From Fragilariopsis cylindrus CCMP1102 (lineage: Eukaryota; Bacillariophyta; Bacillariophyceae; Bacillariales; Bacillariaceae): a stretch of DNA of 64,000 nt. The notes beneath the pieces are model-generated. The model was not told the DNA's origin. It ran no database searches and worked only from the letters and a program-made list of their open reading frames with translations. The stretch is from the NCBI GenBank assembly GCA_900095095.1, contig FMBT01000442.1, forward strand, positions 34,827-98,826, given 5' to 3'. Shown here one piece after another: positions 11,382 through 23,929 of the stretch (positions are counted from its first letter, which is position 1; the number at the start of each line of letters is the position of its first letter). The translations under genes and the position numbers were made by a program.

Positions 11382-13365
11382 ATGATGAACTCTGCATTGA
11401 CGGCATCGAGGCGGATGGTCCTCTTAACGACGACAAGGGTAAGTTATATGATGCAATATAATGTCCTGACTGGAATGGACTTGGCACCACATCATGATCG
11501 CTGTTTTTTTTTCTCTTTTCCCGCATTAATACATGACACAACAATACACATCATGAACAATCCGCCGATGTATGGGTTTGGGTCCAGTAGATCTCGACCT
11601 TCTTCGAAACTTTAATAACTGTCTGTCTGGCTTCGGAAATGATAATAATGTTATTGTTCACTTTGTTGCTCGTTATACCCGTTGTGTAACTGATGATGAT
11701 GTTGTATGTATTGTTTTATATTTAAACAGGTCTCGACGAGAACGTTTACATCGTCATCCGTTCGTCCGGTACTCGTCGCTACGGGAGGCCAACAGCAACA
11801 ACAATCATGGACAGCAGCAGCAGCTCTTGCTGGTGGTGCATTTCTTGGTGCTGGTACTGTCGCTGCATGTGATGCAGAAGCACCAGATGTGAATGTAAAC
11901 AAAAGAAAGACTAATGTATGTGATCCTCAAACTTATCCAAAGTCAAAATTTGACACTGATAAGTTTGTATCGACGTCTCCTACTGCTGTTCAAGTCAAAA
12001 GGACGTTCACAAGCAAGCAACAGCAAGAAGAAGAACCGCTTGCGACTCCTATTCAGGCAACAAGTCCAACAGAAGATCGTAAAAATATGCAATTAGAAGA
12101 ACAAAAAGAAGAAATACTTGCGACAGAGGGTGGGCCTTTATTACCAGAAATGACACCAGAAGAATTTGAATTTGAAAAGGCAACAAAGAAAGCTAAACAA
12201 CATTCAGGTGGATTAAAATTATTTAGTGGTAATGGTAATCTAGCATTATCATTAGAAATTGTCGGTATTTAGGTATCAATCTTGGTAAGGCAACAGTTGG
12301 TCGATTCGCAGATGGTGAAGCTAATATTGTTATACATGAAAATGTTCGGGGGAAAGATTGTTATATCATCCAACCAACATGTCCACCTGTTAATGACAAC
12401 ATAATGGAATTACTTCTTATGATATCAACATTACGTCGTGCAAGTGCACGAAGAATTACTGTGGTTATCCCATATTATGGATATGCTAGACAAGATCGTA
12501 AGATGCAGGTAAGAAATAGAACAGTACAAAGAATGATTATTATTGCTGAAGGAATAGATCAATCGAATATTCATAGTATATATGTATATTAGATTTAAGA
12601 TTGATTCTCGACGTCGTCTTGGGATAAATGATTTTCTTCTTCTTCTTCTCTCTTACACATACGCTGTAATCATTCTCGAAATATCCTTTTCTTTTACTCG
12701 TACAGGCTCGTGTTCCAATTTCGGCAGCTGACGTTGCCCGTTTAATTGAATCTATGGGAGTCGACCGTGTCATCGCTGTTGATTTGCATTGTGGTCAAAT
12801 TCAAGGTTTCTTCGGTCCACGAGTTCCCGTAGATAACTTAGATGGTGGTATCGTTGGACTTGACTATTTCGGATCAAAAGATTTACACAATCCTGTCGTG
12901 GTTAGTCCCGATGCTGGTGGTGTATACAGAGCTAAGAAATTCAAGGAGGGTCTAATGCACAAGTACGATATGCAAGATATTGGTTTGGCAATGATCGTCA
13001 AGCAAAGAGCCCGTGCTGGAAAGGTCGATAGAATGGACCTTGTGGGGGATGTTAAAAATTGCGATTGTATCCTCGTTGATGATATGATTGATACTGCCGG
13101 TACGCTCTGTAAGGCTGCTGATGTCTTGATCGAGAATGGTGCCCGCCGAGTTTTTGCATTTGCAAGTCACGGTTTATTGAGTGGACCTGGTAATGACCGA
13201 CTTGCAAATTCCAAGATGGAAGAGATTGTAATTCTAAATACCATCCCAACATCGCCTCAACGTGAAGCTAACGAGAAATTGACGATGTTGAGTGTCGCAC
13301 CGCTACTCGCACAGGCAATCTTCAACGTCCACGCCAAGAAGAGTCTTTCTGCTCTTTTCAAGTAG
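11382..13365 (+). CDS. ribose-phosphate pyrophosphokinase (PRPP synthetase), organelle-type N-terminus
   Basis: Exons are 11382-11438, 11730-12508 and 12706-13365, all with GT-AG introns in phase 0. The enzyme makes PRPP from ribose 5-phosphate and ATP for nucleotide, histidine and tryptophan synthesis. Visible motifs are [16 protein letters not shown], the catalytic loop [12 protein letters not shown] joined by splicing to [23 protein letters not shown], and the PRPP loop [16 protein letters not shown] roughly 175-residue N-terminal extension carries a basic start and a hydrophobic [17 protein letters not shown] segment, suggesting import into an organelle. Near 12258-12262 one base is missing: the frame passes from ALSLEI to a premature stop, while the next frame continues [11 protein letters not shown]. 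About 498 residues are expected if the frame is restored. Confidence 0.9.
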
Positions 13366-13958
13366 TTATTAGGGAGGGAAAAATAAAACTGTTTTATTTC
13401 CACACTTTGAAAACACACAGAAGCAAACACAAAAAAAATCCATTCAGGATACACAATTCTTGAATATTCATTCATGTCCCCATTGTATTGAGCTACGAAG
13501 CTAACACAATCCCAAAAAAATATAGACTAAAAAAATAAAAATATGCCGATACTGAATAAATTTTAGACATATGACAACTAGTACATTTGTACATTAGTAC
13601 ATTGTCAAGAGACACACAGTTGTATACGCTAACGGAATGATGGTCAGCTCAGAAAGATAACATATTATATTGTAGTCAATCAATGGAATCAGGAGGGCCA
13701 TAAAAACCATGCCTCTCTCTTTATATTTATTTACTTGAGCACAGATCAATCTTTCTTTCTGTGGCTTATTCAAAGGAATGTGATGGCATTTCTGTCAGAG
13801 CATGTTACCACTGAGTGCACCAATTCTTCCGAGGTCTTTTAGAGTGACATTTGTAGGTATGATTCCTCTTTGAATTGTTGTTATTTTACAGCTATTATTC
13901 TTTAATCTTCTTTAAATCACAATGATGTTCTCTCTCTCTCTTCTCTCCTCTCTCTCTC

Positions 13959-13991
<33 letters not shown>

Positions 13992-14535
13992 GCCTCACAG
14001 GGTGGGACTATTGGGGCCAACAGGAGATAGAGGAGTATTACATTATGGTAAAGAAATCTTGAAGACCACCAATAAAAAAACATAATATTGTACGGTGCAT
14101 TACAGTACTTAAAAAATTAGACGCCATACAGTATGTGATTAATTAATCGTACTTTTAAATTTAGTTTTGGTATGGCCAATCATATTGCAGTATTGTTTAT
14201 TTTTAATTTAACGTCACTGTTGACAAATTATTTACGAAGGATGAGAAATTGTACCAGGTTCTAAGTCTAAATAAATAATGTATCGAAGTGAATGATAATT
14301 TCGCCTATTATTTGACATGAAAAGAAATTTTCGGTTTGATGCAAAATAGAACACGGAATAGAAATGTATGTGTTGTTGTTGTCGTCGTCAAACAAAGGAT
14401 AACCGAGGACAAGTACCATAAAAAGAATTGTAGCAGTGTGACAGTTTATCAAACAATCGAAAGACCCATTGCGAACAAATCAATTGCCAAGCGCTTTCCT
14501 CTTTTCTTCGTTATTTTCAATCAAGACCATACAAT
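13366..14535. other. intergenic region with a pyrimidine microsatellite
   Basis: These 1.17 kb lie between PRPP synthetase and the exchanger. Apart from the CT tract listed separately, the sequence is AT-rich with TAGTACATT-type short repeats at about 13577-13603. No coding region is supported. Confidence 0.5.
13928..13993. repeat. interrupted (CT)n microsatellite
   Basis: About 65 bases are almost pure C and T, mostly TCTCTC interrupted by CCTC, giving a polypurine strand on the minus side. It lies in intergenic DNA. Confidence 0.9.
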
Positions 14536-17500
14536 ATGGCTTTCGCTACTTCACGTTCGATCGAAAGGACATCGTGGATTATTCTCCTGTTACTTTCGGT
14601 TGTATTACTTTTAGTTGAGGGTTCGTCAGGGGAGGATGCAGCTGCAGGTACCGAAGAGGCCGAAATAGGAGTAGGAACGGGCCTGGAGATTGACGAAGAG
14701 GGTCACGAATCTCATCCGTATTATGCAGTCCTTTTCCCTTCTTTCATTTTGACTCTTGGTGTGGTGGTATATTACATACTATCTAGGTACCTGCATTTTT
14801 TTCCGTACACTGCCATTATGTTCCTATTAGGAACAAGTTTGGGTATAGCTTCACAGTATGATATATTTGATTATTCTGGCAAAGAATTCACTTACATGCA
14901 GGGCACTCTCGATGCATGGCAGAATATTAACAGTGAGGTATTATTGCTAGTTTTTCTACCAGGTCTAATTTTCAAAGATGCTTTGGGTCAAAATCCCTAT
15001 TTATTCACCATGGGATTCGGTCAGTTATTCATCTTTGCCTTCCCTTTGGTCGTAAGTTTCGTCGATAATCGATCATTGCATATATCTATGTCTATCTATA
15101 TATCAAAATTGACTCACTTTCTTTTCATTTTTATTTCTATTACAGCTAGCTGGAACGGTATTAACGGCATTGATTGGCTACTACATTTTCCCGTACGGTT
15201 GGTCGTTCCCTCTTTGTTTGGTATTTGGAAGTATCCTATCCGCTACGGATCCCGTGGCTGTAGCTGCGCTTCTAGAAGAAGTCGGTATGTATAGCAGAAG
15301 AATAATACACACGTTGTATTGTGTGTGTGTGTGTGTTCCGGAGTTTAAATGATCAACATCACATGACGATGCGTTATTATTTCGTGGTTACTTTTGTATC
15401 GGTCGTTCAACTCACAATCAATTTACACTACTATCTTCCAGGTGCACCCCCACGATTAAAGACTCATGTTGCCGGAGAATCTTTACTTAACGATGGAGCT
15501 GCAATCGTATTTTTCTTCATATTTTTAGATATGTTTCTCTACGAGAGTGGACACGTCGGTGAAAGCGTAGATTTTGCTTATGGAGTTAAGGTAAGATACG
15601 TTTTAAAAGAATTCTTCCCCTTGTGATTCGATGTGACTTAAATCTGGAAGCGTACAGAGCTAACATAATATTATGTATTCTGGATATTTTATCTCAGCTC
15701 TTTTGTCAGAAAGCACTTGGTGGAGCTGCTATTGGTCTCATGTTTGGAGGTGGTATCGTCTTTTGTCTCTCCTATCTGAATCGTAAATTCGGTAGGGAAG
15801 AGAACATTGTTCAAGTAACCGCCGTTCTTGGTATGGTATACCTCAATTACTACGTAGCAGACTTGGTTTGCGAAACTAGTGGCGTGATTGCAACAGTAGC
15901 TGCAGGCTTAATCGTTAAATTTTTTGGTCGTGGCTCTATCAATAACATGAGTTTGATGAATGACTTCTTTAGCATTACCGAACACATATTGAATACCATA
16001 TTATTTACTCTTGGTGGCTTAGTATGGGGTGCTGAAATTGTTAGAAATAAAAGAGAAGGAAGTTGGTCAGGAAAAGATTGGGGATATTTGATTCTACTGT
16101 ATGTGCTTTTGCATGTTATCCGGGCCTTTTTATTTGTTTCTGTATATCCCATCACTTCTCGCATCGGTCTCTCCACAACTTGGCCAGAAACATCCTTTCA
16201 GATCTATGGTGGCCTCAGAGGAGCCGTCGGATTGGCTCTTGCAATTGCTCTAGAGAATGAAGTACGTGAAATTGGTGATGATGTAAATGCCCTTGGAAAA
16301 GAAATCAGCTGGGTTAATCAGATTTATCAAATGGTTGGTGGTATTGCCTTATTGACCTTGGTCATCAATGGTTCCTCAGCAGGTCCCGTTTTGAGATGGC
16401 TTGGTCTTGCAGACTCCAGTGAATCGCGAGAGAAGATTATCAAAGCATACCAAGTACTCTTACGGGCAGAGCTGATTGAATCGTTGGTGAAACTTCTTAC
16501 TACCGAAAGATTCAAAGACGTCGATATTGCTTTTATTGAAAATAATATTCCGCTCGTGTCAGATTTAACCTTATGTCAGCTCGTTGAGACGGTGGAACAC
16601 CTCAAGGATAGAACTCCATCAGACAAGTATTGTCCACCTTACTTAGGAAATATTGTATCACATCTGCAAATGAAGGACGGTATTACAGATGACGATATGG
16701 AATTACAAACATATGAAATTTTAAGAGATGACCCGGTAACCCATGCACGAAAAAAACGGATAGAAAAACGTAAAATGGGCAGAGGAACTGCTAGAAGGTC
16801 ATCAATTTTTGCTATGATGACAGATGATCCACTTTCCACCAAAGAACTTCGTCTTCTATTCATTTCGATGCTTCGAGCTCAATATGAAAAGCAAATCGAA
16901 GAAGGTTTGCTTACATCACAGCATGGAATGACGGTGGCGTTGCAACAAAGTCTTGAAGAAGCAGAAGCCCATGTCAGCAACGGAGGAGAATTGAATGACT
17001 TGCACTACTTAAGAAAATTTCACACCATATTTTTGAAATTAAATAAATATTTTACCAAAGCTTCTTGCGGAAGTTTTTGTAGGTCCAAAAAAAATAGTGT
17101 TGATGAGATGATTCACAAGGAATGGGTTCTGCAGGAAATGGCATTCGGAATAGCTCATGAACGCGCTCAAGAGTTCTTCCAAGATCAATTGGGTGAATGT
17201 GATAAAGATCTATCTGAAGCAGGAAAGATTGTAGTGGCGGAGAGCAAAAAACAAATGAAAGAGGTCGCAGATGATTTGAACCGCAATGTCGCTAAAGAAT
17301 TTGTTATCATTGTTAGTACTCACAAATGTTGCGAAATCCTTCTGAACAAAGGTATCAAGTTCATTGAGAGTCTTAGCAACAATGGTCTTCTGAAAGACTC
17401 GGAAACAGAAGAAATGGTGGAGGAAATGGTGCATCTTCTGAACAAAACGGAAAAAGTAGGAGTAAATGTGCGAGGCAAAAAAGATATCCATCGTGAGCTG

Positions 17501-17608
17501 GACCTGTCTACTCTCTCTGAAGATGTGAATAAAAGCCCTGTTGCGCCTTTTGCGAATGTAAATAAACATGAAAAAGAGCCCGTCATGGACACCGTCGAAG
17601 AACATTAA
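14536..17608 (+). CDS. Na+/H+ exchanger, CPA1/NHE family, with long cytosolic tail
   Basis: Four exons (14536-15051, 15146-15284, 15442-15590, 15710-17608) splice in frame to 900 residues. An N-terminal hydrophobic segment resembles a signal peptide. The membrane domain then shows FLPGLIFKDALG, the ATDPVAVAALLEEVGAPP helix with its transport Asp, HVAGESLLNDGAAIVFF with the Asn-Asp pair, and YGGLRGAVGLALAIALENE. These are hallmarks of CPA1 antiporters, closest in feel to the SOS1/sperm-NHE group. After about residue 520 a charged cytosolic region of some 380 residues follows, rich in helices and without a recognisable cyclic-nucleotide-binding domain. It should exchange Na+ for H+ across the plasma or an internal membrane. 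Confidence 0.9.
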
Positions 17609-18057
17609 GGGCTGAAGTTATCAACGTTTCTCTTTATTTATATATGTCACAAATTGCATGATGTCTCAACCAAAAATTACTCTAATAGTAGGAAAATCCC
17701 AATTCTGAATCAACAATCCTAGAATCCATATTCTGCTTCTTTTTTAATTCTCCATACCGTAGCGTAGGTCAACCTCTCTATCTTTTTTTCTCTATTGTTG
17801 CTACCCTACTGTACTTTACTACATTACTCTACATCACGCCAATCATCAAATGAATATTCATTTTCTCGAGAGAGAGAAAGAACTACCCTACAGCTCATAT
17901 TATTAAATTTCACTACAATGTCTCTTTTGTTTTTCAAGTCTATAAATTTCTATCCTCTATTATTTGTTATTCTGTCAATCTGTGCGTTTATTGTTACAAT
18001 ATATGGCAAACACTTACTTGACTTCACGTGCTGTTTTGTTACGAATCTCCTTATGAA
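17609..18057. other. convergent intergenic region, nothing seen
   Basis: These 449 AT-rich bases lie between the convergent exchanger and sigma-factor genes. No supported feature. Confidence 0.5.
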
Positions 18058-20802
18058 TTAACTTTGCAATAAGGATTGTTGATGTTCCATTAATTTCTTT
18101 TCGTACCAAGGTCGTCGTAGTCTTCGTAATCCCTTTGATTCTTGGGATCGCACCCAAGCTGGGGTTTTATTCATTTTTGCTGCCGTCGCCGTAACAGTTC
18201 TCGTTAGTCCATCTTCCAATCCATACCGTAAACCGATCACTCGTCGTTCACTTTCATTCAAATTTTCAAGCATTTCACGTAAATCTGCATGAAATAATGA
18301 TCGGTCAACACTTTCTTCTGGTGAAACATTCTCTTCATCTAAATTGTTACCAAAATCAGTTCCGGTGACAACATATCACCAATAGAATCATCTCCCTCAT
18401 GTCCATGATCCTTTGGATTTTGTTTGTATTTTGGTTGTTCTAATGAAATCGATCTTCTTGTTAGACGGATCATCCGTTTAAACTTAGATGGTGGCATATC
18501 AAGTGCATCCGCCATTTCGTCATCAGTTGGTGCTCGTCCCAATCCTTGTTGAAGGTTGGTTTTTACTTTCCTTACTCGATTCATCATATTATGAATGTGA
18601 ACGGGAAGACGGATCGTTCGTGAGTGATAGGCAATGGAACGAAATACCGCTTGTTGGATCCACCTTCAAGATGTAAAAAAGGAAACGAATAGATAAATAA
18701 AAGACAATTAGATGATACACATACAACGGACAAAAAAAGTAGTCTCCAGAGAGAGAGAGAGAGAGAGAGAGATCTAAATAAACGAAAGAAAAATAACCCA
18801 ACCCAAAAAAATAATAACAAAGTATAACTTACCATGACGCGTATGTTGAAAATTTAAATCCTTTTGTGGGATCAAATTTTTCAGCTGCTCTTGATAAACC
18901 TAAACTACCCTCCTGGACTAAATCTTGTAGTCCAACACCAACTTTAGAATATTTTTTTGCAATACTAATAACTAATCTCATATTAGATTGAACCATTAAT
19001 TGTTTCGCCTCACGTCCATCTAACATCATAGTAACAAAATCATTGACTGAACCACGATTCATTGGTGTTGCTTTTGATCCACCAACTTTACGACCTGTTT
19101 TACGATCTAATTCGTATACATCCTTTGTTATTCTTTGAAGTGGTGGTTTCTTAGCACGACCTCGACCACGTCCAACACCAACAGTATGTGCTAATCCATT
19201 CCCAACAAACATATTCGGATCAATCTTTTTAAACATTGATTCACTTCCAACTGGTCGTATCTGTTTTTCAATCAAGTCCATATTCATAATAAGGTTTTTA
19301 TTGTCGTCATTCTCATTGCTATCAGTATATCCACATGCATTGGCCCATTCCTCAATAGTCGGTAACCGCAGTTCGGATATTGCGTACCCTTCATGGACTT
19401 GTTCACATAATATCATTAATTGAATTTTTTCACCAATCGAATATTCTTGTTCTGGTGTTAACAAATCTGTAGCATAATATTTACGTAATTCTAGATTGTT
19501 TGTTGATTCACCATTATTATTATGATCTGTTGATTTTCTTCTACCTGGCCGGGCACGACTTTTAATGAATTTGTTTGGATCATTAGCATAATATACATCC
19601 CCCTCAACATCATCTTTGTCATTACCATATTCAAAGTAATCACGTTTCTTATTAGGGTTGCCGAGGCTGTTTCGTTCATTATTATTGATACTCGCTACGA
19701 CTTTTCTTTGTTTGGGTAAAATTTTTCTTTTATTTTTCCGCGCAACTTTCCTTTTGCCGCTACTGGTAGTAGTACTTGAAGAAGATATATCTGTATCATC
19801 GGCTTCCGGTAAGCCGTCGATAATACTGGTACTGCTGCTGCCCCCCTTGATCGATGATGATGATGTTGACGTATCCCTCGACGACCTATTATTAGCATAT
19901 GACGCTCGTCGTGATGAAACTTCTCTAGAAGGTACATGTAATCTTGGTTGTAGATCATTCTTTATCATATTTGCTGCACTATTAAGCGCGTTAGTGAAAT
20001 CGGCATCACTTATTGATGATGATGATGATGATAATGATGCGTCTTTATTCTTAGCTTTATCAACTAAGTGATTCATTAGATCACGTTTTTGTTGATAACG
20101 TTTCATACTAGACCATGTCATAGCACCGGGAACTAATTCCGGCCGACCGTACGGCCGACCATTCGATAATTTCATTTGATTACTATTATACTTTGAATTC
20201 TTTTCAGTTTCAGATGCAGTTGATGGATAAAGAAATTCTTCTGATAATAATTCTAATACCTGTGCATCAATTCCTTCTAGTGCAGAATCCACAGAACGCA
20301 TACCAGTTGGACTACTAATAAAAGGAGCACTTTCTGCTTCTTGTAATACAGTATCTCTTCTTTTTTGTGACGTCGACGATTCTGGTCGTAAGGGTTGTAC
20401 CGCTTCTACAACACCAATATTAGACGATGGGTCTGACGACGATGGCAGCTTTTTGATGGTCATAGTGGGAGCACGTCGTGTAGGTGTTCGTGTGGGAGGG
20501 GATCGAGTAGAATGAAGTGCAAACACTTGTTGTTGGGATATCGTCGATCGTGTCGTCCAAGTCGTGCGAGTGGTGGTCGAGAATGCACGTGTAACGGACG
20601 GAAAGGAAAGAGTAATTATTGTAACCACGGCAATTAGTAGGGCGAAAGTCGCGTATTTTCTTCTCATCATATTGACGTTACTACTTTTATATTGTTGTTG
20701 TTGTTGCTGTTGCGTCGTATTATTCGTATTTCGCAGTCGTTTCTGACCTGCTGTTGCAGTATAAACACCGGCAGAACGTGTAAATGTAGTTGCATTATTC
20801 AT
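18058..20802 (-). CDS. plastid-targeted RNA polymerase sigma-70 factor, with one frame break
   Basis: Exon 1 is 20802-18833 and exon 2 is 18663-18058; the GTAAGT...AG intron joins ASW|WIQQAVF, restoring the sigma-70 region 2.4 double Trp. Region 2 includes [37 protein letters not shown] and GFKFSTYAS. Region 3 is [14 protein letters not shown] and onward. Region 4 is [15 protein letters not shown]. The first Met may not be the start: [12 protein letters not shown] from about 20670 begins a signal peptide ending TRA|FSTTT, the Ala|Phe motif of diatom plastid import. The factor should direct the plastid-encoded bacterial-type polymerase. At 18358-18366 the frame breaks after DMLSPE, resuming one frame over at [11 protein letters not shown] single missing base explains it. 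The middle region is long, Ser-rich and unconserved. Confidence 0.9.
18749..18772. repeat. (GA)n microsatellite inside the sigma-factor intron
   Basis: About 24 bases of alternating GA lie within the intron at 18664-18832, forming a CT-rich tract on the transcribed strand. Confidence 0.85.
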
Positions 20803-21732
20803 TGGAAACTAGTAGTGTTTTGATGTCTGGTGGAATGAATGGATGAATCTACTCTCTATTCTGTACGATGATGGAATTGACTGATGATACGAGTTATCTT
20901 TTGCTTAGCTGATCCTACCGAATAATAGTATTAATGAGAGAGAACCGTTGATGTCGATAACGTACTGAAGGGTACAGAGATGAGAGATCGTGCTTGTTGG
21001 AAGCTGCCAAAGAACAGAAGAGAGAGGAAAGAGAAAGACAGCAAAAATCACAAGATGGACGTTTTTCAGAATCTTCAAATACCGGCAAATCGCGTTTAGA
21101 GGAAATTAACGCCTTAATTCTCTCTACTGCGCGTCGTGCTTTTTGATGGTTCTTGTGCGCTCGGTGAATGAAGTTTTTTTCTGCCGATCCTCCGGGTCTC
21201 TTTGACTTCAATGAAATATAAAATATACCTTCCACAGCTTTGCGTCAGAGAAGAACATCAAGTAAACACTAAGTAAGTCTCATATGATATGTTATTACGT
21301 ATTATACCTACATCACTTACGTATATATCCACATACATATATATTAAAATATAATAATGAATATGATCGACACCAAGGCAAAAAAGATAAGGATCTACTA
21401 CAACTTGGTGTGATTAAGTATTCACTACAGTAATGCATTATCTCTATTTTTTCGTATTCCTTAATAATTAATGACACATCTACCTCATATTGTATATATA
21501 GCTGTTTTGGTGATGAATAATGATAATAATTGCTTACTATTATTATTTTCGTTCTGGTCGATGTCGATGATGAATGCAAATCATGATCAAAAATACTTCA
21601 GCTAAGTAATTGGTTATGACGGTAGTGCGATTTGTATAATGTGGGGTTTGTTCTCTAAGGCAGTTATGTTCTATTTGATTCGCTGCTTACCGCATGCATA
21701 AATAATCATGATGGTTATTATTATTATTCTTA
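20803..21732. other. intergenic region upstream of the sigma factor
   Basis: These 930 bases hold one ambiguous minus-strand frame at 20915-21235 (106 codons). Its basic middle part reads HRAHKNHQKARRAVERIKAL, but its end is Ser/Leu-rich low complexity. It may be leader sequence of the sigma gene or a small unrecognised protein. I do not call it as a gene. Confidence 0.35.
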
Positions 21733-23203
21733 TTATTGATAATTATTATCGTCCAAATTTTTAGTAAAACTTCCATTAGAAATTGCAAGTCGTATACGCT
21801 CCACGACTTGCATTTGAAAAGTTTGTGCCATTATCTCATTCGGTGCTGAAAATGGTATAGAGACTGTTACCATGATTCGATGAACATCGGTCCGTGCTAA
21901 TAAATTTATTTATTAGTTGTTGTTATAGTTATAGTGCAAGGAAACATAAAGAAGATAGATGGTCAGTAAATTGTTTGTAATTAGGATATTCGAAAATATG
22001 ATTCGATTTTGTGTACTTACAATAATCCTTTTCAATAGATTTGGCAACAGGATATACCAAGGTGATATTATCCATAATAATAGACCTGGCAATCTGATTT
22101 GCTCGAGACAGGTAACCTTCCACTAAATTACACCGATCGGCGTCTGCTGCTGGAGATGACGATGAAGTGTCGATATCATCATCTGTTAGAATACCAAACA
22201 TAAACATTACAGTCGAGTGATGAATAATGGAAGAAGGCTGCTGCTGCTCCTCCTCCTCCTGCTCCTCCTGGAGAGGAACGATCGGAGAAGAGGAACCAGC
22301 TTTGTTGGTGGTGGTGGTTGTTGTCGTCGTCGTCGCGGTAGATGTTATAGGTGCAGCTACTGCAGAAGTATCAGTCGGAGCGGTTGCGTCATCAGGAGTT
22401 GTCGTCGTCGTCGTCGTCGTCGTCGCGGTAGATGTTATAGGTGCAGCTACTGCAAAAGTATTAGCAGGAGCGGTTGTGTCATCAGGCATAATAATAGACA
22501 CGGGACCTGGTACTGCATCAATATTCGACGACATAGGTTCAACTACGAAATCTTCATCACAAGCAGTAACTGTATCATCAAGAGTGGTTATCGACGAGGG
22601 ACCTGGCACTAGATTAATGTTTGATTCTTCCGTCACGGTATGATTATCATTATTATCGTCGCCAACAACGGTGGATGTTGTGGTGGTGGTGTGGCCATTA
22701 TTAGACGCACTGTCTACAAATGACGTCGTTATTGTTGATACAAAATCAGGTTGTGGCATATTTTCATTCGACGATGACGTCATTTGTTGTTTTTCATATT
22801 CTTGTGGCGTTCGCTTTACCGGAGATGGAGAAGAATATCCAGCCGCCAATGCCGAAACAGCTCCAGATAAATTATCAGGTATGTTACGATCATTATCATT
22901 CGCAGAAACAACACCGTTATGACGAAGTTTTGAGTCTAATTCTTGTTTCTTTCGTAGTTCCTCTTGTTTTTGAGCTGCTAATTTCGATTCCTCTTCTGAT
23001 AACTTGCCGCCACGATAACCGTGGAGTTGTTGTTCGGCATTTAATTTTTGTAATCGTTCCTGTTCACGTAACGCTGCTAATTTAGTTTCTTCTTCCGATA
23101 AATTTGATCGACGATATCCTTGAAGAGCAGCCGCCGCATCTGTTTTAGCTTTTCGTTCTTCTTCTTTTTGAGCCCGTTGTTGGGCTTGCCATGCATCGTA
23201 CAT
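21733..23203 (-). CDS. unrecognised coiled-coil repeat protein with low-complexity middle
   Basis: Two exons, 23203-22021 and 21896-21733, splice in frame (TAT T|CA CGG) to 448 residues. The N-terminal 90 residues are charged helix with two copies of a unit containing L-x-GYR-x-x-(N/K)LSEEE(T/S)KLAA, near residues 29-44 and 61-76. A Thr-rich middle contains an internal duplication. The C-terminal 105 residues look folded: VEGYLSRANQIARSIIMDNI, then MVTVSIPFSAPNEIMAQTF and VVERIRLAI. I do not recognise the family. The end is supported by the splice, which replaces a short read-through tail. Confidence 0.6.
22325..22490 (-). repeat. tandem duplicated coding segment, period about 90 bases
   Basis: A unit containing CGCGGTAGATGTTATAGGTG occurs at about 22334 and again at about 22423, followed by nearly identical flanks. 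It encodes the repeated PITSTATTTTTTTT and DDATAPTDTSAVAAP blocks. Confidence 0.8.
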
Positions 23204-23596
23204 TATTAATTATTTTTAAATTTTTCGTGGACTACAAATTGTATTGTGACAAAATGTTACAGATTTAGCTTTGGTACTGGTTTGTTTTCTCTTTTTCTTT
23301 TGGTGACTGTAGTATTTTTATGTGCGCGTTGTCGGTTGCAATTCTTCGGCATGACGGTTGTTGTCAGTTGAAATTTTCGCGGGAAAGAAGGTTTTTCAAG
23401 CAACGATGACGGCGGACGGACGTCACAAATATTTTCGCGAAAGAGATTCACATAATTAACAATTCAACCACGAGAGAGGGACGACTAGACATTCATTTCA
23501 TCTATAACAAAGCATCGATACTACTAAATTGTACTCGCTGTTGTTGTCATATACCAAAAAGGAAATCAAAATCAAAACAAAAAGAACGAAACAACC
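23204..23596. other. divergent promoter region
   Basis: These 393 bases lie between the minus-strand coiled-coil gene and elongin C. An A-rich leader precedes the elongin start. No other feature seen. Confidence 0.5.
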
Positions 23597-23929
23597 ATGA
23601 ACAGCGCTGATAAGGACGACGATCAAGGAGGAGAACGAGTATATGTAAAACTCATTAGTATGGAGGGACATGAATTTTTTGTAGACAAATCAATAGCAAC
23701 GGGATCATCGACGACTATCCGGACAATGTTAGATGGTGGACAATTCCGTGAATCAACAGAAAATGTGATTAATTTTCCTGATATTGCTGGATATATCTTA
23801 GAACGTGTTATACGGTATATGCATTACAAATCAAGATATTCAAATTCTGCAGCACGTATACCAGAGTTTTCAATAGAACCTGAATACGCATTAGAACTTT
23901 TAATCGCCTCGAAGTATTTAGATTGTTGA
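23597..23929 (+). CDS. ELOC: elongin C (SKP1/BTB-fold)
   Basis: The gene is intronless and encodes 110 residues, typical length. The order VYVKLISMEGHEFFVDKS, TIRTMLDGGQFRE, VINFPDIAGYILERVIRYMH, YKSRYSNSAARIPEFSI and ALELLIASKYLDC matches elongin C throughout, including the terminal LDC. The protein bridges elongin B and a BC-box receptor in cullin-2/5 ubiquitin ligases, and is also part of the elongin transcription complex. Its acidic-free fold and short length separate it from SKP1. Confidence 0.95.
   Translation: MNSADKDDDQGGERVYVKLISMEGHEFFVDKSIATGSSTTIRTMLDGGQFRESTENVINFPDIAGYILERVIRYMHYKSRYSNSAARIPEFSIEPEYALELLIASKYLDC

Noticed and set aside
20915-21235. Minus-strand frame of 106 codons upstream of the sigma factor
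   Set aside because: The basic middle looks protein-like but the C-terminal half is Ser/Leu low complexity, no motif is seen, and it lies where the sigma-gene leader is expected.
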